Assembly (NCBI GenBank): GCA_964614535.1
Contig: CAZTOZ010000051.1
Coordinates: 1-16,490, forward strand
From: JALSHZ01 sp964614535
GTDB taxonomy: Bacteria > Pseudomonadota > Gammaproteobacteria > UWMA-0217
Reading direction: 5' to 3'
Length of the DNA stretch: 16,490 nt
Below the pieces are notes generated by a model, which was not told the DNA's origin, made no database searches, and saw only the letters and a list, made by a program, of their open reading frames with translations. The number at the start of each line of letters is the position of its first letter. Position 1 is the stretch's first letter. Both the position numbers and the translations under genes were made by a program. Shown piece by piece: positions 8,105-14,920 of this stretch.

Positions 8105-8190
8105 GCGCTTATCTCTTCATCGGTCGAGGGATGCCATCCACCGGCAATTCGCGGCGGCTGATCCGAATGCGGTGGTAGGAAGGGGATTTC

Positions 8191-8221
8191 CTTATATGAT
8201 ATTCTGTGACGCGCTTAACAA
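8191..8221 (-). promoter_or_regulatory. Weak candidate promoter for the coiled-coil gene
   Basis: On the minus strand TTGTTA (8221-8216) and TATAAG (8196-8191) are separated by 19 bases, longer than the ideal 17. It lies in the AT-rich patch about 87 bases upstream of the coiled-coil start. The boxes are moderate and the spacing poor, so this is tentative. Confidence 0.3.
8205..8220. promoter_or_regulatory. CRP-like half-palindrome TGTGA-N6-TAACA
   Basis: TGTGA and TAACA spaced by 6 bases match the CRP consensus TGTGA-N6-TCACA at 9 of 10 defined positions. It overlaps the weak minus-strand promoter candidate and lies between an adenylate cyclase gene and its divergent neighbour, a setting where cAMP control would make sense. 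A single short match in 16 kb is weak evidence by itself. Confidence 0.35.
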
Positions 8222-8404
8222 TAACAGTTTGGGTCATAACAGGCTGTCGGAAAGGTTTCGGCGGGCGCATGAGACGGAGGAAAGTGGCGTTGGCAGGCGG
8301 TTTGCCGCGGGCAGACCGACAGCCGGGTCAGCCTTCGATGCCGTATCACCGCCAGGGCACTCACCGACGGCCCGACAACTCAGCACGGGGGTCCAGCAGG
8401 GGGC

Positions 8405-8417
8405 GTGTCGGCGACAC
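8405..8417. promoter_or_regulatory. 13-base palindrome just upstream of the cyclase start
   Basis: GTGTCGGCGACAC has 6-base arms around one central G and ends 27 bases before the cyclase ATG. It could be an operator or a small 5' leader structure; GC-rich DNA makes such palindromes fairly common. Confidence 0.25.
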
Positions 8418-8444
8418 CACTCTTCCCTGGTCAATCAGGTCACA

Positions 8445-9338
8445 ATGAAAGCACCACAAAGAGAAGAATATACCATCATGTTCGCGGACGTCGCGGACAG
8501 CACAGGGCTATACGAGCGCTTGGGCGACATCGAAGCCCAGTTCACCATTTCGCAATGTCTGGGGCTGGTGCGCGATCTGGTGGAACGCAACCGGGGCACC
8601 GTCATCAAGACGGCGGGCGACGACATCATGTGCATGTTCGACAAGGCGCAGGATGCGCTGGCCACCGCCGTCTCGGTGCAGGAGTCGCTCTCCGAGGAGA
8701 TGGTCTTCGACGAGCTGAAGATCGCCATGCACATCGGCGTCCATTCCGGCATCGGCCTGATCACCGAGGGCGACGTCTTCGGCGACACCGTCAATGTCGC
8801 CGCCCGCGTCACCTCCGCCGCCAAGGCCGAGCAGATCCTCACGACGAAGGACACGATCGACCGCCTTCCCTCCGACGTGGAGCTGGCCTACCGCCCCTAC
8901 GACAAGGTGCAGGTGAAGGGGCGGGCCGAGCCGGTGGAGATCTACGAGGTGCTGTGGAAGGGCAACACCGACGATCTCACCGGCGTCATGCCGATCGACA
9001 AGCTGGCCATCGGTGACACCATGCTCCAGCTACGCCACTGCGGACAGGAGTTCAAGCTCAAGCCGGAGGACACGCCATTCGTGATCGGTCGCGATCTGGA
9101 ATGCGACCTGACCATCAACGGCACGATGGTGTCGCGGCAGCACGCGGTCATCGAATACCGGCGCAACAAATTCGTGCTGCGCGACCAGTCCACCAACGGC
9201 ATCTACATCCGTCTGCAACAGGGGCTGGCCTACTACATCCGCCGCGAGGAGACGCCGCTGACCGCCGAAGGCGAGATCAGCCTCGGCAAGCTGGTGGACG
9301 ACCGGCCGGCGCTCAATATCTTCTACAAGGTCGTCTGA
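8445..9338 (+). CDS. Class III adenylate cyclase with C-terminal FHA domain
   Basis: A 297-residue soluble protein that should make cAMP from ATP. The cyclase domain (about 7-170) has the two metal-binding Asp (Asp15 in FADVADST and Asp59 in KTAGDD), adenine-specifying Lys55 and Asp114, and the transition-state pair Asn117 and Arg121 in GDTVNVAAR, so it looks catalytically intact. The FHA domain (about 190-290) has GR (215-216), SRQH (230-233) and STNG (249-252), the residues that bind phospho-threonine peptides. There is no membrane segment or signal peptide. The frame is open far upstream, but the 8445 ATG begins exactly at the cyclase core and has an AGG a few bases before it. The next gene starts 14 bases after its stop. 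FHA suggests control by, or recruitment to, a Ser/Thr-phosphorylated partner; no Ser/Thr kinase is present in the window. Confidence 0.93.
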   Translation: MKAPQREEYTIMFADVADSTGLYERLGDIEAQFTISQCLGLVRDLVERNRGTVIKTAGDDIMCMFDKAQDALATAVSVQESLSEEMVFDELKIAMHIGVHSGIGLITEGDVFGDTVNVAARVTSAAKAEQILTTKDTIDRLPSDVELAYRPYDKVQVKGRAEPVEIYEVLWKGNTDDLTGVMPIDKLAIGDTMLQLRHCGQEFKLKPEDTPFVIGRDLECDLTINGTMVSRQHAVIEYRRNKFVLRDQSTNGIYIRLQQGLAYYIRREETPLTAEGEISLGKLVDDRPALNIFYKVV

Positions 9339-9352
9339 GACCCCCGATCAAA

Positions 9353-10021
9353 ATGCCTACACTGCAAATCAACAGGCTGATGCTGCCAGCCTTGCTGCTG
9401 ACCTGGGCCGTGCTGCTCTTCGGCTGCGAGCAACGCGAGATCCAGGTGCACAATCTGCCGTGGCAGATCACCGTGGACGAGGCCGGGCGCCTCCACGTCT
9501 TCGACGTGACCCTGGGGGAGACGACCCTCTGGGACGCGGTCAAGACCTGGCGCGCCCACCCCGCCGTCGGCATCTTCAGCAATGCCGACGGCACCGCCCC
9601 CGAGGCGGTGGAGGCCTATTTCGACAAGGTCCGGCTCGGCCCGATCACGGCAAGAATGATCGTCCGCCTGGAGACCTCGCCGGCGCAGCTGCAAGCGCTG
9701 TGGGCCGGCCGCTACAACCGCGAGCCGCAGCCCAGCGGCAGTTGGAAGTTCGAACTGGCCGACCCGCAGCTCGAGGCCGCCCACGCGCTGCCGATCGCCG
9801 AGATCACCTACATCCCCACGCCGTCGAGCGACGCCGAACTGCTGACCCGGCGCTTCGGCAAACCGGCCGGATTTCGCGCGCTGGAGGACGAGCGGTCGCT
9901 GTGGCTCTACCCCGACCGAGGGCTGGCCATCATTCTCGACGAGAACGGCAAGGAGATCTTCCAGTACGTCAACCCGGCACGATTCGGGGAACTTGAGCAG
10001 CGGCTGGCATCGCTGAAATAA
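9353..10021 (+). CDS. Lipoprotein of unknown function
   Basis: A 222-residue protein with a lipoprotein signal peptide ending LLFGC (lipid-attached Cys25). The mature part begins with the segment VHNLPWQITVDEAGRLHVFD and has mixed alpha/beta character with several Pro/aromatic turns (TYIPTPSSDAELLTRRFGKP, about 157-177) and a C-terminal strand-helix (LAIILDENGKEIFQYVNP). It looks like a conserved hypothetical lipoprotein of gammaproteobacteria, but I cannot name a characterised relative. The ATG at 9353 is chosen because it gives the signal peptide and lies 14 bases after the cyclase-FHA stop; no strong ribosome binding site is visible, so translation may depend on the upstream gene. Co-transcription with the cyclase suggests a shared process, unknown at present. 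Confidence 0.82.
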   Translation: MPTLQINRLMLPALLLTWAVLLFGCEQREIQVHNLPWQITVDEAGRLHVFDVTLGETTLWDAVKTWRAHPAVGIFSNADGTAPEAVEAYFDKVRLGPITARMIVRLETSPAQLQALWAGRYNREPQPSGSWKFELADPQLEAAHALPIAEITYIPTPSSDAELLTRRFGKPAGFRALEDERSLWLYPDRGLAIILDENGKEIFQYVNPARFGELEQRLASLK

Positions 10022-10061
10022 TCGCCCGTCACGGCAGGACTTTTGTCGCGGGCAAAAAGAA

Positions 10062-10079
10062 GCCGCCTGGGAAGGCGGC
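10062..10079 (+). promoter_or_regulatory. GCCGCC/GGCGGC hairpin just upstream of a strong ribosome binding site
   Basis: A 6-base-pair all-GC stem with loop TGGGAA, ending 9 bases before AGGAGGAG (10089-10096). No T-run follows, so it is not a normal intrinsic terminator of the preceding lipoprotein gene, although it may stabilise the 3' end of that transcript. Its position suggests a 5' leader element for the mini-ORF that follows. Confidence 0.5.
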
Positions 10080-10105
10080 AAATAACTCAGGAGGAGTCAC
10101 ATCCA

Positions 10106-10153
10106 ATGAATGTACGCGTACAGTGTAATACCGTCACGATATGCTGTCCCTGA
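10106..10153 (+). CDS. Possible 15-residue mini-ORF with a near-perfect ribosome binding site
   Basis: ATG at 10106-10108 and TGA at 10151-10153 enclose 15 codons (MNVRVQCNTVTICCP), with three Cys. The start is preceded at 9-base spacing by AGGAGGAG (10089-10096), the best Shine-Dalgarno sequence in the window. The first codons overlap a perfect 12-base palindrome, TGTACGCGTACA (10111-10122). It could be a leader peptide, a small regulatory peptide, or the leftover translation start of a gene now lost. There is no family match to offer. The RpfE-like gene starts 166 bases further on. A ribosome binding site of this quality in front of so short a frame is the only direct evidence of translation. 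Confidence 0.4.
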   Translation: MNVRVQCNTVTICCP

Positions 10154-10319
10154 TCTTGATCCGGGAAAACGTACCGTTCATCACAGCCTACAGGAAACCG
10201 GTCACAGATTTTCTGTTTTCATGGAATTCACCAACCCATTTTCAACCGTCCGGTAGGGAAATGGCGCACGTTGTCCCTGTGGCACGAGCCCCCTGCCGGC
10301 GGCCGTTGACTCTCTCGTC
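10154..10319 (+). other. Untranslated stretch before the RpfE-like gene
   Basis: This stretch is less GC-rich than its surroundings and shows no convincing gene. A frame from 10141 to 10329 could code 62 residues but lacks a ribosome binding site and runs into the RpfE-like gene. A small AT-rich hairpin (ACAGA-TTT-TCTGT, 10204-10216) followed by TTT is the only structure I see. It probably contains the promoter of the rpfE-recJ pair, but I could not place it. Confidence 0.5.
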
Positions 10320-11315
10320 ATGCAGATAGAATTGATGCTCCCCGGCCTGTTCGACCGGCTGGCGGCCTGGGCGGCCAGCTACGCCCCCCTGCCCCGTTTT
10401 ACGCTGCTGGAGGGGATGCTCGCCACGGCTCGGCGAAAGAGGGCGACGGCCGGCCTCGAGGCGGCATTGTGGCGACGCTACGACCCCCGCTGGCCAGCAG
10501 ACGGCGAACTGCCCAGCGCCGCCGTGCTCAGCGGCCTCGGGGAGCCGACGGTACTGCATGCAACGCCAGTCCATCTGACGGTGGGCATGCAGGATGTCAT
10601 CCTGACCTCACCGGGAGAAGTGACACCGGCCGACATGGCGCAGATCGACGATCTGCTGAACACCCACTTCGGCGGCAACGGCCTGCGGCACCACCTCGAC
10701 CCGCTCGGCAACGGCTATCTGGCTTTCGACGACGCCCTCGAGGTGCGGACCACGCCACCGTCCCAGGCGGCCGGCGGCGGAATCTTCGAGCATCTGCCAC
10801 GCGGGCCCGACGCCCCTCGGCTGCACCAGCTCGGCAACGAGCTGCAAATGCTGCTCCATGCGGCGCCGTTCAACGTGGCACGCGAACAGCGCCGTCAGCC
10901 CACCATCAATGGCCTGTGGCTCTGGGGCGCCGGCCACGGCGGCAACGAACCGGCACCGCCCCACGAGCTGCTGGTGAGCGATCTGCCCTTCGCCCACGCC
11001 TGCGCCGCCGCGGCGGGGCAACGCCGGATCGCGGTGCCGGCCACATTCGACATCGCGGCGCTCGGCGGCGCCGACAGCGTCCTGATCGTCCACGACGGCC
11101 TGCGGCGCGCGGCCGAAGAGGACGACCTGCACGGCTGGCACGAGGCGCTGGTGCGGCTGGAACAGCAATGGCTGCAACCGCTGCGGACGGCGCTGGCGCG
11201 GGGCGAAATCCGGCAACTGGTACTCGACCCCTGCCACGGCCGCCGCTACCACCTGAGCCGCGCCGGGCGCTGGAAGTTCTGGCGTCGTCCCAAACCACTG
11301 GCAGCGGTATCGTGA
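10320..11315 (+). CDS. RpfE-like protein (putative phosphoglycerate-mutase-like), upstream of recJ
   Basis: A 331-residue protein resembling the RpfE-type proteins of beta- and gammaproteobacteria, often annotated as putative cofactor-independent phosphoglycerate mutase. Characteristic are the short hydrophobic N-terminus MQIELMLPGL, the YLAFDD segment (133-138) and the strongly conserved INGLWLWGAGHG motif (196-207), plus the late LVLDPCHGRRY (300-310). No signal peptide or membrane segment is seen. The classical metal/phospho-Ser site of iPGM enzymes is not recognisable, so enzyme activity is doubtful; Xanthomonas RpfE was named for a mild effect on pathogenicity factors. The start at 10320 matches the family N-terminus but has no ribosome binding site; ATG 10335 is an alternative. 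Its stop overlaps the GTG start of recJ, a pairing often seen in other genomes and the best support for the identity. Confidence 0.8.
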   Translation: MQIELMLPGLFDRLAAWAASYAPLPRFTLLEGMLATARRKRATAGLEAALWRRYDPRWPADGELPSAAVLSGLGEPTVLHATPVHLTVGMQDVILTSPGEVTPADMAQIDDLLNTHFGGNGLRHHLDPLGNGYLAFDDALEVRTTPPSQAAGGGIFEHLPRGPDAPRLHQLGNELQMLLHAAPFNVAREQRRQPTINGLWLWGAGHGGNEPAPPHELLVSDLPFAHACAAAAGQRRIAVPATFDIAALGGADSVLIVHDGLRRAAEEDDLHGWHEALVRLEQQWLQPLRTALARGEIRQLVLDPCHGRRYHLSRAGRWKFWRRPKPLAAVS

Positions 11316-13036
11316 CGCCCCGCCGCCTGATCCGCCGCGCCCCCACCGGGCAGCCGGCGCTGGCCACGCTCGATCCGCTGCTGGCGCGGCTCTACGCGGC
11401 GCGCGGCGTGCAGTCCACCGACGAGGTGGACTACCGCCTGCAACGGCTGGAGGATGTCTGGCAGCTCAAGGCCATGCCGGCCGCCGTGGAGCGGCTGCAG
11501 CAGGCTTTGGAGAACGGCGAGCGGATCACCATCGTCGGCGACTATGACGCCGACGGCGCCACCAGCACCGCCCTGGCGCTGCGCGCGTTGCGGGCCATGG
11601 GGGCTTCCCGGCTCGATTATTTGATCCCTAACCGTTTCGATTTCGGCTACGGGCTGTCGCCCGAGATCGTCGATGTGGCGGCTCGGGCGGCGCCCGATCT
11701 CATCGTCACCGTGGACAACGGCATCTCCAGCATCGACGGCGTGCGCCGCGCCGGCGAGCACGGCATCGACGTCATCGTCACCGACCACCACCTGCCGGGG
11801 GAGACGCTGCCGCCGGCAGTGGCCATCGTCAACCCCAACCAGCCGGGCGACCCGTTTCCGGGCAAGGCGCTGGCGGGGGTCGGGGTGATGTTCCATCTGC
11901 TGATCGCGCTGCGGCAGCGGCTGCGCCAGCGCGGCTGGTTCGACGCCCGCAGCCTGCCGGAACCGAATCTGGCCGACTGGCTGGACCTGGTGGCGCTGGG
12001 CACCGTGGCCGACGTGGTGCCGCTGGACCGGATCAACCGGATTCTGGTGGAACAGGGGCTGCGGCGGATTCGCGCCGGCAAGTGTTGCCCCGGCATCACC
12101 GCATTGCTGCAGAGCGCCGGCAAGATGCCGGCGACCACCCGCGCCAGCGACCTGGGCTTCATCGTCGGCCCCCGGCTCAACGCCGCCGGGCGACTGGAGG
12201 ACATGGCCATGGGCATCGAATGCCTGCTCACCGACGACCCGGCCCAGGCCCGACGACATGCCGACGAGCTGGACCGGCTCAACCGGGCGCGCCGGCAGAT
12301 CGAGGCGGAGATGCAGCAGCAGGCCGTGGCCATCTGCGACGCGCTGCGGCTGCGCCCGGCATCGCTGCCGTGGGGTGTGGTACTGCATCACGACGACTGG
12401 CATCAGGGGGTCGTCGGGCTGGTGGCGTCGAGGATCAAGGAACGCTACCACCGGCCGGTGATCGCCTTTGCCGGCAGCGACGAGACCACACTGAAAGGCT
12501 CCGGGCGCTCGATTCCGGGGCTGCACCTGCGCGATGCATTGGAGCGGGTGGCGAGCCGGCGGCCCGGGTTGATCACCCGCTTCGGCGGCCATGCGATGGC
12601 GGCCGGGCTGACGTTGCCAAGGGCCGGTTTCGACGCCTTTCGCGACACGTTCGACGCCGTTGTCCGCGAGATGTTGCCGCCGGAAGCGCTGGAGCCCGTG
12701 GTCGTCAGCGACGGCGAACTGGATGCCGCCACGCTCGACCTCGACACCGCGATCCGGCTGCAGAACAGCGGCCCGTGGGGGCAGGCCTTTCCGGAGCCGG
12801 TCTTCGACGGCCGTTTCCAGATCGAGGAGCGGCGCATCCTCAAGGAGCGGCACCTGAAGTACCGGCTGCTCCCGGCCGGCGGCCGCCAGTCCGTGGAGGC
12901 GATTGCCTTCAACGTCGAGCCCGCCGAGTGGCCGGAGAGCGGCGAGCTGCCGATCGCCTATCGCCTCGATGTCAATCACTACCAGGGAACGATGTCGTTG
13001 CAACTGCTGATCGTCGCACGGCTGGAGGTGACCTGA
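11312..13036 (+). CDS. recJ: Single-stranded-DNA-specific 5'-3' exonuclease RecJ
   Basis: A 574-residue cytoplasmic DHH-superfamily nuclease, close to the length of E. coli RecJ (577). It degrades single-stranded DNA 5' to 3' in RecF-pathway recombination, base excision and mismatch repair. Metal-site motifs are intact: DYDADG (77-82), VDNG (134-137), DHH (158-160) and Asp234 in VALGTVAD. The DHHA1 domain follows with HQGVVG (364-369), SGRSIPG (397-403) and FGGHAMAAG (424-432), and then the C-terminal oligonucleotide-binding domain. The start is GTG at 11312, which lies in the sequence GTGA containing the stop of the upstream gene, so the two are probably translationally coupled. The same frame is open back to 10469, but that part is antisense-quality sequence overlapping the upstream gene. 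Confidence 0.97.
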   Translation: MTPRRLIRRAPTGQPALATLDPLLARLYAARGVQSTDEVDYRLQRLEDVWQLKAMPAAVERLQQALENGERITIVGDYDADGATSTALALRALRAMGASRLDYLIPNRFDFGYGLSPEIVDVAARAAPDLIVTVDNGISSIDGVRRAGEHGIDVIVTDHHLPGETLPPAVAIVNPNQPGDPFPGKALAGVGVMFHLLIALRQRLRQRGWFDARSLPEPNLADWLDLVALGTVADVVPLDRINRILVEQGLRRIRAGKCCPGITALLQSAGKMPATTRASDLGFIVGPRLNAAGRLEDMAMGIECLLTDDPAQARRHADELDRLNRARRQIEAEMQQQAVAICDALRLRPASLPWGVVLHHDDWHQGVVGLVASRIKERYHRPVIAFAGSDETTLKGSGRSIPGLHLRDALERVASRRPGLITRFGGHAMAAGLTLPRAGFDAFRDTFDAVVREMLPPEALEPVVVSDGELDAATLDLDTAIRLQNSGPWGQAFPEPVFDGRFQIEERRILKERHLKYRLLPAGGRQSVEAIAFNVEPAEWPESGELPIAYRLDVNHYQGTMSLQLLIVARLEVT

Positions 13037-13083
13037 CGTTCGATTGCGTGCCGCATGGCGCAGTCAAAACCCGGCCAACCTGC

Positions 13084-13089
13084 TACATT
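13084..13089 (+). promoter_or_regulatory. Tentative extended -10 element before the heparinase-like gene
   Basis: TGCTACATT (13081-13089) fits an extended -10 (TGnTACATT) 32 bases before the start codon. No good -35 is found at 16 to 18 bases upstream. It may allow transcription independent of recJ. Confidence 0.25.
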
Positions 13090-13121
13090 GCCGTGCCCGA
13101 CCAAGAAATCCACGTCCGCCC

Positions 13122-14765
13122 ATGGATCTCATCCGGCTCTATCACACGGTGAAGTATCTCAAACCGGTTCAGATCACGAGCCGGATCTGGAAGCGCCTCC
13201 ACCACCCCCGCATTCCGCTGAGGCCGGCCCCACCGCTGCGCCCCCGGCCGGACCTGGCCCCGCCGCGGTGGTGCCGGCGCGAGCCGTCGCTGCTGGGACC
13301 GACGACCTTCCGCTTTCTCAATCACGAAGAGAGGCTGCGGACCGCCGACGACTGGCGCATGCTGCACGAGGACAAGCTGTGGATGTACAACCTCCACTAT
13401 TTCGACGATCTGGCCGCCGCCGACGCCGGGCAACGTGCCGCCTGGCACCATGCGCTGATCCACCGCTGGATCGACGAGTGTCCGCCGGGCACGGCCATCG
13501 CCTGGGATCCGTACCCCACTTCGCTGCGAATCGTCAACTGGAGCAAGTACCTGCTGCGCCAGGCGGCGACCGATCCGGAGATCGTCGCCAGCCTCGCCAC
13601 CCAGGTTCGCGCCCTGCGCCGCAATCTGGAGTGGCATCTGCTGGGCAACCACCTGTTCGCCAATGCCAAGGCGCTGCTGGTGGCCGGCTGCCTCTTCGAC
13701 GGCCCCGAAGCCGACGAGTGGCTGCGGACCGGCGGCGCCATCATGGCCGAACAGCTGGACGAGCAGATCCTGCCGGACGGCGGCCAGTTCGAGCTGTCGC
13801 CGATGTATCAGAGCATCATGATCGAGGATCTGCTCGACCTGATCCATTTCGATGCGGCCTATGGGGGCAGGCTCGGCGCCGCGCTGATGCGGCAGATCCG
13901 CGACTGCACCGTTCGCATGCTCGGCTGGCTGGCGGTGATGACCCGCCCCAACGGCGAGATCGTGCAGTTCAACGACGCCGCCCAGGGCATTGCCCCGCCA
14001 CCGGCCGAGCTGTTCCGCTGCGCCGCCGGGCTGGGGCTGGTGTGGAACCGGCTGCCGGACCGCCCGCTGATTCATCTGGCAGACACCGGCTATGTCCGCG
14101 TCCAGAAGGGGCCGTTCACGCTGTTCCTCGATATCGGGCCGATCGGCCCGGACTATCTCCCCGGCCACGCTCATGCCGATTCGCTGAATTTCGAGCTGCA
14201 TCTGGACGGGGCGCCGGTGATCGTCGACAGCGGCACCTCGGTCTATGGCACCGGCGCCGAACGGCTGCGCCAGCGCGGCACCGCCGCCCACAACACGGTG
14301 GAGGTGGACGGCCTCTCGTCGTCGGAGGTGTGGGGCGGCTTTCGGGTGGCGCGGCGGGCGACGACAACCGTCACGCGGCTCGAGGACGGCGAGACGGTCG
14401 TCGTGGAAGCGCAGCACGACGGCTTCCAGCGGATTGCGGGCAAGACGCTGCACCACCGGCGCTGGGAGGTGAGCGAGACGGCGGTGACGATCGTCGATAC
14501 CCTGCCCGGCCGCTACGCCCAGGCGACGGCGCGGCTGTTGCTGCACCCGACGTCCACCGCCCGGGCGGTGGACGATGCCCGCAGCCGGATCACCACTGGC
14601 AGCGGCGCCCGGCTGGCGCTGACCACCGACGGGCCAGCGCACCTGGCCGAGGCCAGCTACCACCCCGAGTTCGGCGTGGCACTGCCCACCCGCCGCGTCG
14701 TCATTCCGCTGAGCAGCGGGCGACTGACGACCCGGATCGCCACGATGCCCGCTTCATCCACCTGA
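13122..14765 (+). CDS. Heparinase II/III family protein (polysaccharide-lyase-like)
   Basis: A 547-residue protein of the heparinase II/III family. The N-terminal alpha-toroid part shows GNHLFANAKALLVAG (175-189) and GQFELSPMYQSIMIEDLLDL (221-240). The C-terminal beta-sandwich carries the family signature GHAHADSLNFEL (348-359), then GTSVYG (371-376), AHNTVEVDG (389-397) and SSEVWGGFRVARRA (400-413). Family members cleave uronic-acid-containing polysaccharides by beta-elimination, or sit in capsule and exopolysaccharide clusters in a biosynthetic role. No signal peptide is present; the basic N-terminus (LKPVQITSRIWKRLHHP) suggests the cytoplasm. The ATG at 13122 lacks a clear ribosome binding site but begins the family-typical N-terminus. 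It starts 85 bases after recJ. No glycosyltransferase or capsule gene is in the window, so its substrate cannot be inferred. Confidence 0.9.
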   Translation: MDLIRLYHTVKYLKPVQITSRIWKRLHHPRIPLRPAPPLRPRPDLAPPRWCRREPSLLGPTTFRFLNHEERLRTADDWRMLHEDKLWMYNLHYFDDLAAADAGQRAAWHHALIHRWIDECPPGTAIAWDPYPTSLRIVNWSKYLLRQAATDPEIVASLATQVRALRRNLEWHLLGNHLFANAKALLVAGCLFDGPEADEWLRTGGAIMAEQLDEQILPDGGQFELSPMYQSIMIEDLLDLIHFDAAYGGRLGAALMRQIRDCTVRMLGWLAVMTRPNGEIVQFNDAAQGIAPPPAELFRCAAGLGLVWNRLPDRPLIHLADTGYVRVQKGPFTLFLDIGPIGPDYLPGHAHADSLNFELHLDGAPVIVDSGTSVYGTGAERLRQRGTAAHNTVEVDGLSSSEVWGGFRVARRATTTVTRLEDGETVVVEAQHDGFQRIAGKTLHHRRWEVSETAVTIVDTLPGRYAQATARLLLHPTSTARAVDDARSRITTGSGARLALTTDGPAHLAEASYHPEFGVALPTRRVVIPLSSGRLTTRIATMPASST

Positions 14766-14841
14766 GCAACCCCACGGCCGGCGCGGAGCAGGCCGACACC
14801 GGAACCGGGGCACGGGGCTGCTTTCACGACAGGCAATGCGG

Positions 14842-14866
14842 GGCGCCACCCGCGACGGGCAGCGCC
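14842..14866 (+). terminator. Possible terminator hairpin between the heparinase-like gene and lysS
   Basis: GGCGC and GCGCC (5 pairs), a 2-by-2 internal mismatch, then CCCG and CGGG (4 pairs) around loop CGA form an imperfect stem, followed by TTCGTTT. The T-content after the stem is modest. Its location, past the stop of one gene and before the lysS promoter, supports the call. Confidence 0.4.
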
Positions 14867-14888
14867 TTCGTTTCGCCCCGCCGGTTTG

Positions 14889-14920
14889 TTGTGAAATCTT
14901 CGGCGCAGATCACATATAAT
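14889..14920 (+). promoter_or_regulatory. lysS promoter with perfect -10 and GC-rich discriminator
   Basis: TATAAT at 14915-14920 is a perfect -10 box. The -35 region is weak: TGAAAT at 14892-14897 gives a 17-base spacer, and TTGTGA at 14889-14894 is a better hexamer with a 20-base spacer. The sequence after the -10 (GCGCCCC) is a GC-rich discriminator of the type seen at ppGpp-inhibited promoters of translation genes. The leader to the lysS start would be about 42 bases. Confidence 0.75.

Larger units (their letters stand above)
8105..8444. other. Divergent intergenic region (340 bases) between the coiled-coil and cyclase genes
   Basis: No credible gene is seen here; short open frames lack codon character and ribosome binding sites. 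The left half (about 8185-8230) is AT-rich and holds a weak minus-strand promoter candidate and a CRP-like sequence. The right half is GC-rich and carries a 13-base palindrome shortly before the cyclase start. Promoters for both divergent units must lie here. Confidence 0.7.

Noticed and set aside
5966..8161. Plus-strand open frame of 731 codons
   Set aside because: It runs antisense through the DUF3365 and coiled-coil genes and across their intergenic gap, with His/Gly/Leu-rich content typical of a GC-rich shadow frame.
7557..8444. Upstream extension of the cyclase frame
   Set aside because: It is Ser/Arg-rich and antisense to the coiled-coil gene; the cyclase core begins right after the ATG at 8445.
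10141..10329. 62-codon frame overlapping the mini-ORF
   Set aside because: No ribosome binding site, no domain signal, and it overlaps the start of the RpfE-like gene.
10306..10332. TTGACT...TAGAAT as a promoter at the start of the RpfE-like gene
   Set aside because: The spacer is only 15 bases and transcription would begin after the start codon of the gene.
10469..11311. Upstream extension of the recJ frame
   Set aside because: It overlaps the RpfE-like gene and encodes Arg/Pro-rich nonsense; RecJ has normal length from the GTG at 11312.
11246..13003. Minus-strand open frame of 585 codons opposite recJ
   Set aside because: RecJ motifs on the plus strand are intact, so the antisense frame is a shadow.
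13083..14663. Minus-strand open frame of 526 codons opposite the heparinase-like gene
   Set aside because: No domain signal; the plus-strand gene carries the family signatures.
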